Of a DNA stretch of 64,000 nucleotides, positions 58,469 to 64,000 are shown in pieces. Under the pieces are notes generated by a model that saw only the letters and a program-made list of their open reading frames with translations, searched no databases and was not told where the DNA came from. Made by a program: the position numbers and the translations under genes. Source of the DNA: CAWDPQ01 sp049642465 (GTDB lineage: Bacteria; Acidobacteriota; Vicinamibacteria; Vicinamibacterales; 2-12-FULL-66-21); NCBI GenBank assembly GCA_049642465.1, contig JBAROV010000239.1, positions 59,479 to 123,478 on the forward strand, read 5' to 3'. Position 1 is the first letter of the stretch; every line of letters begins with the position of its first letter.

Positions 58469-60442
58469 TCAGCGGGCCATTGCGACATGAATTCCCGTGA
58501 ACCGCTGCTCGGCTGCGTCACCAGCTTTCGCGGTGACCTCCACCACGTAGTCGCCGATACTGAGCGGTGCCAGATTGACTTCTGCCACGAGCATTGTCCC
58601 GGTGGAGCTGATGGCGACGGGGACCCCCAGCGGCTGCCCTTTTCGATCGAGCAGCCGCGCAGTCTGGCCGTCGAGCGGTTTCAGGATCGGGATTTCCAGT
58701 CGCAGACGCTCGGTGCGCCGAAACTGAAAGACCGCCATCGGTCTCCAGGTTGCGGCGGCAAGCGCCGCAGCACGATATCCGGTCGCGTCTCCGATCAGCT
58801 CGCCGCTGCTTCGCTGAATCGTGACGCTGGTCGTCTGACTTGGCTGTCCTTCGCCGACGATTCGAAGCATTGCATCCCATGGTCCTGTCTGGCTGGCCAC
58901 GGGGATCTTGATGAGCGTGCCGCGCGAGCCGGCTTCGATGCGTCCGCGGCCGCTCAAGGCTTCTCCCTTTGCGCCGGTCATCATCACCTGCACGTCGGCC
59001 CCCTGCTTCCAGCGTCCTCCTTCAATCTCGGCGGCCGCCAGTTCCGCGACGATCGCGACCTCATTCGCCGATGCGGTTCCGCGAGCGGCCACGACAGAGC
59101 CGGGGCGCACCCGGGCGAGCAGATCCAACGCAGCGGCCACGGGTGAGGGGTCGGGAGGCGCAGCTGTGGCTGTGGAACGGGCATTGCGCAGGGACTCCAT
59201 CTCCGCTTCGGTAGGTGCGCGGTATTCACGGCGGGCCCGCAGCTTTTCCTTCGATCCCTTCAGCCTGACGGTAATCTGACGAGTGCCACCGTTCCAGTTC
59301 GTGTTCGACGTGTAGTAGCCGAGCACGTAATGAGACGACAGGTCGTCTGCGACTTTCCTCAATCCCGGACCGAGGTCGTTGCTGGCGGCGACGGCGGTTC
59401 CGTCGGTCTGTTCTGCGAGCACGTGCAGGTTCGAGATCCCCTCGGACAGCAGGCTGTAACTCGGATCGAGTCCTCCAGGGCGCACGGTATAGAAGGACAC
59501 GTTGGCCTGTCGCGCCAGAACCAGCAGCGCGCGGAACCGCTGATCGAAATCAGTGGACGTCAGACGCGCGCGTTCCGCTTCGGCCCACTGTCGATCCGGC
59601 TCCGCACTGTTGCGGCGCCCGGTTGTCAACTTGCCTTCGGAGGTCACCCCAATCCGCGGCGGCGCTCCCGTGCTGCCGGTCGGGTCGATCGCGATTTGCG
59701 AGAAGTTGGTTCGCGGCGAGGCCAGGTAATCAGAAAAGAACACGATGTTCTTGCGCTCGTCGCGCAGATCGCCAAGCTTGGTGACCAACCCTTCGAGATC
59801 GGAATACACCTTGTCAAGACGCCTGAGGGCGATCAGGTATCGTCCGAGCCTCTCGCCGTAGATGAATTCGAGCTCCGGCTCTCCCGGCTGCGGCTCATAC
59901 CGATCACCGATGCCCCACATCGGATGATCGGTCAACTGTTGTTCGATCGTCTGCGTGAGCTGACCGATCATCAAATCGTTGACGGTTTGAGCGGGGGTGA
60001 GTACGCCGAAGAGATCCTTCGGTCCGATCATCCGGTTCAGGAAATCGATGATCGGTCGCCGCGTGCGATGCGATCCGTCGAACGAGACGTGAAAAGCGTC
60101 CAGATACAGCACGAACACGCGGTACTGCGGGTTTCGCGCGAGTTCGAAGCCGTCGCCCTGCGAGTTGGGATCGCGGCGCTCGGCATCAGGCGTCCAGGTG
60201 GACGACTCGATGAACTCGAAGGTTTCGATTTGCTGCGGCTTGCCGTCCTCGAGCAGATCGAAGTCCGCAGCCTTCAGGTCTCGTACGGGCGTGCCGTTCC
60301 GCGCGGGATAGACGTCCACGCGAACGTAATGCGCGCCGGCGCGAAAGACCGGCCTCTGCGGATCGGGGGTCTGCTGAGCGGAGGGCCCACTTCGGGGTGC
60401 GGCAAAGGCGAGGACGAAGGCGACTGCGAGTATCGTGCGCAT
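58469..60442 (-). CDS. Secreted VWA-domain protein (acidobacterial type), second copy
   Basis: 657 residues with a signal peptide (ILAVAFVLAFAAPRSGPSAQ). The opening YVRVDVYPARNGTPVRDLKAADFDLLEDGKPQ is the family's Ig-like segment. The VWA-like region has VFVLYLDAFHVSF in place of a MIDAS motif, then NIVFFSDYLAS, LLVLARQANVSFYTVRPGGLD and SSHYVLGYYTSN. The C-terminus is beta-rich. It shares architecture with the protein at 44852 but only modest sequence, so they are probably old paralogues. It lies 6 bp after dut. Confidence 0.87.
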   Translation of the reverse strand: MRTILAVAFVLAFAAPRSGPSAQQTPDPQRPVFRAGAHYVRVDVYPARNGTPVRDLKAADFDLLEDGKPQQIETFEFIESSTWTPDAERRDPNSQGDGFELARNPQYRVFVLYLDAFHVSFDGSHRTRRPIIDFLNRMIGPKDLFGVLTPAQTVNDLMIGQLTQTIEQQLTDHPMWGIGDRYEPQPGEPELEFIYGERLGRYLIALRRLDKVYSDLEGLVTKLGDLRDERKNIVFFSDYLASPRTNFSQIAIDPTGSTGAPPRIGVTSEGKLTTGRRNSAEPDRQWAEAERARLTSTDFDQRFRALLVLARQANVSFYTVRPGGLDPSYSLLSEGISNLHVLAEQTDGTAVAASNDLGPGLRKVADDLSSHYVLGYYTSNTNWNGGTRQITVRLKGSKEKLRARREYRAPTEAEMESLRNARSTATAAPPDPSPVAAALDLLARVRPGSVVAARGTASANEVAIVAELAAAEIEGGRWKQGADVQVMMTGAKGEALSGRGRIEAGSRGTLIKIPVASQTGPWDAMLRIVGEGQPSQTTSVTIQRSSGELIGDATGYRAAALAAATWRPMAVFQFRRTERLRLEIPILKPLDGQTARLLDRKGQPLGVPVAISSTGTMLVAEVNLAPLSIGDYVVEVTAKAGDAAEQRFTGIHVAMAR

Positions 60443-60448
60443 ATGGTC

Positions 60449-60877
60449 CTATCCGGTCGCGCCGAAGCCGCCGCGAGACGATGTGGCGAGCTCGTCGACT
60501 TCAATCCAGGTCACCCTGGGAGAAGCCAGAAGAATGCCCTGCGCGATCCGCTCACCGCGGCTGACAGTGACCGCCGTGTTTCGGAAGTTTAATACCGCCA
60601 CCTTCACCTCGTCTTGCGGTCCCGAGTAGTCGGGGTCCACGACCCCGACGCCGTTGGCGACAATCAGTCCGCGTTTGAGCGGAGTGCTGCTGCGCGCGAA
60701 GATCCCGAGAAACATCCCGGGCGGCACTTCGACCACCAGTCCCGTGGGAACGAGCGCCACTTCGCCGGGCTGCACCGTCGTGTCTTCAGCCGCTGCGAGA
60801 TCGAACGCGGCAGCGCCGGGCGTCTGATATTTCGGCAGCTCGGCATTTGGGCGCAAGCGTTTGATCCGAACGTTCAT
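60449..60877 (-). CDS. dut: dUTP diphosphatase
   Basis: 142 residues, full length. All five trimeric dUTPase motifs are present: AAAFDLAA (22-29), ARSS (61-64), GVVDPDYSG (78-86), GERIAQG and the C-terminal SRGGFGATG arm (134-142). It hydrolyses dUTP to dUMP and pyrophosphate. Its start overlaps the GNAT stop (ATGA). Confidence 0.97.
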   Translation of the reverse strand: MNVRIKRLRPNAELPKYQTPGAAAFDLAAAEDTTVQPGEVALVPTGLVVEVPPGMFLGIFARSSTPLKRGLIVANGVGVVDPDYSGPQDEVKVAVLNFRNTAVTVSRGERIAQGILLASPRVTWIEVDELATSSRGGFGATG

Positions 60878-61299
60878 GAGAGGCGCTCGACGTCAATCCA
60901 GCAGGGGATTGACGTGAGAAAAGTGAATCCCAGCTTCTCGTAGAAGCCTTTGGCAGTAATCCGCGCGTCCAGATAGATCCGGGGAATCCCGTGATCGGCC
61001 GCCTCGCGGGCGAGGAATTGCATCATCGCGCGCCCGTGTCCGGCTGCCCTGGTGGCCTCGTCGGTGACGAGATCGTCGACAAACAGATGATCGCCTCTCG
61101 ACAGCGTATGCGCACGGCGAATGCCCGCCAGCACGATCGGTTTGCCGTGTTCGTAAGCGGCGAGCAGACGATAACCGCAGGCCTGCTGACGGCGGACCTC
61201 GTCCAGAAATGTGTCCCTCGTAATCCGCTCGCGCAAGACTTTCATCAAAGGATACGCCTCGAGGATGGCGGCGTCGGTCTCGAGTTCGCGAATGTCCAT
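60874..61299 (-). CDS. GNAT-family N-acetyltransferase
   Basis: 141 residues from ATG 61299. MDIRELETDAAILEAYPLMKVL opens it; the acetyl-CoA loop is DEATRAAGHGRAMMQFLAREA, followed by IYLDARITAKGFYEKLGF. The substrate is unknown. The frame is open further upstream, but there it runs through a repeat array and is not conserved. It overlaps dut by 4 bp. Confidence 0.85.
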   Translation of the reverse strand: MDIRELETDAAILEAYPLMKVLRERITRDTFLDEVRRQQACGYRLLAAYEHGKPIVLAGIRRAHTLSRGDHLFVDDLVTDEATRAAGHGRAMMQFLAREAADHGIPRIYLDARITAKGFYEKLGFTFLTSIPCWIDVERLS

Positions 61300-61306
61300 G
61301 CGAGTT

Positions 61307-61371
61307 GCCAGTAGCCAGTTTCCAGTTCGTGGCCGAGCCCCGAGTTCCGAGCCCCGAGTCCCGAGCCCCGA
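61307..61371. repeat. CCAGTTT and GAGCCCC heptad arrays upstream of the GNAT gene
   Basis: Two short arrays back to back: CCAGTTTCCAGTT at 61315-61328, then five GAGCCCC/GAGTTCC/GAGTCCC heptads at 61335-61371. The second unit is the one found inside rimO at 36218-36246. Confidence 0.85.
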
Positions 61372-61381
61372 CAGCGAAGTA

Positions 61382-62989
61382 CTAATGTAACCGGTACAGG
61401 GCGATTCCCTGGCTTCCAACCGCAATACGTTCGAAGTACGGGCTTTTCTGGAGCGCTTCCTCGACGTCGGCGGCATCGGCGCCGAAACGTTTTGCATGGA
61501 CGATGACGTGACTCACGCCGGCGCGGCGCATGGCATCGATCGCGTGCTCGCGCGGGAAGAACCAGAATGTCTTCGCGTATTCGCGGTACGACTGGGGAAT
61601 GAAGCCGCTGTAGCCGTTCATGAGGGGACGCCAGTGCGCGGTCGAGTTGAGCACATATTCGGCATTCTCAAAGATGCCTTCTGGAGGGTAGAACGGCTGC
61701 TCGACGAGGACGACGCGGCCGGGCTCACGCGCCAGGATCGAGTACAGGTTGGGAATCCCCTCGAAGCTCCGGTATTCGAACGGCGCACGCATCGCTTCGG
61801 CATTGACAACGACGAGCCCTGCGATCATCGCGCCCGTTGACCATCGTCCGAACGCGCCAGAGCGCCGAAGGCGCGAGGCACCCATTCCGGCGAGCACCGC
61901 GACCGCGAGGAGAAACAGGATGGCAAAGCGAGCGGCGACTCGAATCCCGCTGAGCGGCGGAAACACGTTGTAGAGCCATCCGTAAATCGGCGTGTTCGTC
62001 CCCAGCGACAGGACGAACCCGGCAAGGCCGATAGCCGCCAGCATCATGACCCGGCGTCGCGCCGGCGTGTCAGTCGTCTCGCCGCGCCAGACGAGAACTA
62101 CGGCCGCGATTGACAACAGCAGCACGGCGATCCCCGGGAAGAAAGACTCGAGTTCGCTGAACCGTCCGCCGGGGGTCAGGTAGGCACCGACCGTGGTGCT
62201 GAAGTCGCGCACGTTGTCGAGCGACCGGACCATGCCTTGCTCGATGGCGACACGGCGATACGGTACCGCCAGCGGCATGACGACGACGCCGGAGAGCACA
62301 GCCGCGACCCCGAAACAGGGAAGCGCGATTCGCCAGCGACCCACCCAATCGCGGTAACGAGCGAGGATCGCGATGACGCTCGCCACGATTGCAAAGATCG
62401 CAAAGTAAACCGAGGTGTAGGCCAGGACGATCAACCAGAATGCCAGCCAGCCCGCGTCCCGAGCTCGTTGGGAAATGACGAGTCGATCGGCCGCGAGAAG
62501 CGCAAGTGGCAATCCGTAGGCGTGCAGGGCCTGCAGATGGGTCGTCCGCAGCAGAAGATGCGCGTTGAACGCAAACGCTGACGCGCCCACGAGCGACGCC
62601 AGTTGGTCGCCGGTCCACGCGTGTATCAGCGCGTACGCGGCCAGCGCGGTCAGCGCGAGACCGGCGATCACGAGCACGTTGTGGACCAGCACTGGCGACC
62701 CGCCAAGGCTCCGCACGGGAGCGCCGAGCAGGGCAGGGACGATGAGTGGTTCGGAGAGCGCGAGGGTGTCATGCGCCGGATAAAAGATGTTCGCCTCGAA
62801 CAGACGCAGGGGATCCCGCGGAAGCTGATGCTGCACCCAGGCGATGATCCATTCGTTGAGCATCACGTCCGCATTGTCGTGACGCGCGAGCCGGTGCGGC
62901 GCCGTCGCAAGCGGCCACGTGTGCAGCACGGCGAGCAGCAGACAGGTGAGCGACGCGCCCCACCAGTGCGCCCGTGGCCGCAGACTCAT
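61382..62989 (-). CDS. Polytopic membrane protein, GT-C glycosyltransferase-like
   Basis: 535 residues with about ten transmembrane helices and a C-terminal soluble part of about 140 residues. The first loop has HTWPLATAPHRLARHDNADVMLNEWI, resembling the Asp-bearing first loop of GT-C enzymes, and NIFYPAHDTLALSEP follows. The last part (LMNGYSGFIPQSYREYAKTFWFFP; VSHVIVHAKRF) is typical of large bacterial membrane proteins of this kind. Lipid-linked sugar transfer is plausible but not proven. Its ATG overlaps the udk stop. Confidence 0.68.
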   Translation of the reverse strand: MSLRPRAHWWGASLTCLLLAVLHTWPLATAPHRLARHDNADVMLNEWIIAWVQHQLPRDPLRLFEANIFYPAHDTLALSEPLIVPALLGAPVRSLGGSPVLVHNVLVIAGLALTALAAYALIHAWTGDQLASLVGASAFAFNAHLLLRTTHLQALHAYGLPLALLAADRLVISQRARDAGWLAFWLIVLAYTSVYFAIFAIVASVIAILARYRDWVGRWRIALPCFGVAAVLSGVVVMPLAVPYRRVAIEQGMVRSLDNVRDFSTTVGAYLTPGGRFSELESFFPGIAVLLLSIAAVVLVWRGETTDTPARRRVMMLAAIGLAGFVLSLGTNTPIYGWLYNVFPPLSGIRVAARFAILFLLAVAVLAGMGASRLRRSGAFGRWSTGAMIAGLVVVNAEAMRAPFEYRSFEGIPNLYSILAREPGRVVLVEQPFYPPEGIFENAEYVLNSTAHWRPLMNGYSGFIPQSYREYAKTFWFFPREHAIDAMRRAGVSHVIVHAKRFGADAADVEEALQKSPYFERIAVGSQGIALYRLH

Positions 62990-63639
62990 CGCGTGGTGAG
63001 ACCGCGAATCAGCGTCAGGAGCATATCGATCGCAACGGTGTTGTGCCCGCCGCGGGGGATGATGACATCCGCGTAGCGCTTGCTGGGCTCTACGAACTCG
63101 AGATGCATCGGCTTGACCGTTTCGAGATATTGCTCGATCACGGAGTGCACGGTTCGTCCCCGTGTGTTGATGTCGCGCTGCAACCGACGAATGAACCGGG
63201 TGTCGTCGTCGGTATCCACGAACACTTTGATGTCCATGAGTGTTCGCAGCGCGGCATCCGCGAACACCAGAATGCCCTCGACGATGATCGCGCGACCCGG
63301 GAGGATTCGTTCGGTAACCAATTGACGCGCGTGACGAGCGAAGTCATAGGTTGGCGCTTCGATCGGTCGGCCCGCGCGCAGCTCGTCAATGTGTCGGACC
63401 AGCAGATCGGTTTCGAGCGAGTCCGGGTGATCGTAGTTCAGCGCGGCGCGCTCCTCGAGGCGCAGGTCGTTGCGATCGCGGTAATACCGGTCGTGCTCGA
63501 TGACGGTGACCTCGGCGTCCCCGATGCTCTCCACAATCCGCTGGACGACGGTGGTTTTGCCGGAGCCCGATCCGCCCGCCACCCCGATCACGAGCGGACG
63601 CGAAACGCCGCGTTCTGAGGGATTTCGCGCGATGTCCAT
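62986..63639 (-). CDS. udk: Uridine kinase
   Basis: 217 residues. The P-loop GGSGSGKT lies at 22-29; VIEHDRYYRD and NYDHPDSLETDLL form the nucleoside site; PTYDFARHAR and VIVEGILVF-type IIVEGILVFAD follow, with RLQRDINTRGRT near the end. It phosphorylates uridine and cytidine with ATP or GTP for salvage. It is first of a minus-strand run that continues with the membrane protein (4-bp overlap). Confidence 0.95.
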   Translation of the reverse strand: MDIARNPSERGVSRPLVIGVAGGSGSGKTTVVQRIVESIGDAEVTVIEHDRYYRDRNDLRLEERAALNYDHPDSLETDLLVRHIDELRAGRPIEAPTYDFARHARQLVTERILPGRAIIVEGILVFADAALRTLMDIKVFVDTDDDTRFIRRLQRDINTRGRTVHSVIEQYLETVKPMHLEFVEPSKRYADVIIPRGGHNTVAIDMLLTLIRGLTTR

Positions 63640-63764
63640 TCACAACGCTTCGCTAATCGTCACCGTTTCTCACCGCTTCTCACCGCCGCGGCAGGACGCC
63701 CTATCGCTCCGGAAGAGAGTATCAGGGCAGAAGGGTAGCAGCCGATAAGAGGATTCGGATATCC

Positions 63765-64000
63765 ATGGACTTTCTGTTCCTGTTACTGCTGTCTCTGGCA
63801 GTGCCGTTCCTCCTCCCGATTGCGTCTTGGGTGTCGTCGCGCCGAACCCGATCCCGTGTCGCCGACCTCGAGGCGGTTGTCGCCGAGCAGCGCGAAGCGA
63901 TTGAGCGGCTGTCGAAGCGGCTCATCGAACTGGATCAGCGGGGCTTCGCCCCCGCGGCCCCCCCTTCGCCGTCGCTCGCGGGGGCCCCGTTGCCCCGCTC
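63765..64000 (+). CDS. N-terminal part of a membrane/coiled-coil protein (truncated by window end)
   Basis: 78 codons open to the end of the window. One transmembrane helix (FLFLLLLSLAVPFLLPIASWV), then a basic patch, then a heptad-like coiled coil (VADLEAVVAEQREAIERLSKRLIELD), then a Pro/Ala-rich linker. An AGAGGA ribosome-binding site lies 11 bp upstream. The layout resembles the start of DUF2339 membrane proteins, but too little is present to be sure. The 125 bp gap before it is a divergent control region with udk. Confidence 0.6.
   Translation, partial: MDFLFLLLLSLAVPFLLPIASWVSSRRTRSRVADLEAVVAEQREAIERLSKRLIELDQRGFAPAAPPSPSLAGAPLPR

Noticed and set aside
1..64000. tRNA or rRNA genes, IS elements, prophage, replication origin
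   Set aside because: No cloverleaf with a TTCGANNC-type arm in a gene gap, no rRNA sequence, no transposase or integrase and no DnaA-box cluster were seen by eye.

Overview
The window looks like a chromosomal segment of an Acidobacteriota member, most likely of the class Vicinamibacteria. This is inferred from gene content, not from a marker tree. GC is high. There are two secreted VWA-domain proteins of the type common in acidobacteria (44852-46921 and 58469-60442), a winged-helix/TolB-propeller regulator (21010-23184), large BNR/sortilin-like and P1-peptidase secreted proteins, and a coiled-coil secreted protein ending in a PPGWLR-type tail. No rRNA, tRNA, CRISPR array, IS element or prophage gene was seen. 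Most genes are housekeeping and lie in tight operons with ATGA/GTGA overlaps.

Layout. 1-3.7 kb: end of a methyltransferase-polysaccharide deacetylase fusion, then three minor-pilin genes (PilV-, PilW- and PilX/GspK-like). 3.8-10 kb: secreted coiled-coil protein, NtrC-type sigma-54 activator, aroB diverging from nadB, then proS. 10-13.8 kb (minus): tatA-tatC-OmpA-like protein-HEAT protein. 13.9-21 kb (plus): a CtpA-type protease with a promoter that predicts a leaderless mRNA, a candidate structured RNA ending in a terminator, smc with an unusual insertion in its head domain, and an M48 membrane protease. 21-25 kb: propeller regulator diverging from an APC permease, and a small cupredoxin.

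25.4-44.4 kb (minus) is one long co-directional block: M24 peptidase, htrA, CYTH protein, murU, amgK, TIM-barrel isomerase, asnS, rimO, then the classic translation/RNA operon rimP-nusA-infB-rbfA-nrnA-truB-rpsO-pnp. ylxR and ribF are absent from their usual places. 44.8-53.7 kb: VWA protein, DUF4870-like protein, two unknowns, alpha-glucan phosphorylase, PLP dehydratase, creatininase-family protein and a Tat-exported glycosylasparaginase-like enzyme. 53.7-64 kb (minus): BNR protein, P1 peptidase, VWA protein, dut, GNAT, a polytopic membrane protein and udk, then the start of a plus-strand membrane/coiled-coil gene.

The most unusual signal is not a gene. Gene junctions repeatedly carry short tandem arrays of 7-8 bp units, with a different unit at almost every site. 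Several are arranged as inverted arms that would fold into long hairpins. One 8-bp array and one 7-bp array sit inside rimO. Separate dispersed palindromic repeats (TTCGACAGGCTCAGG type, GGGGACAGTCCCC type and a GC-rich type) lie at gene 3' ends and have been translated into the C-termini of several proteins.
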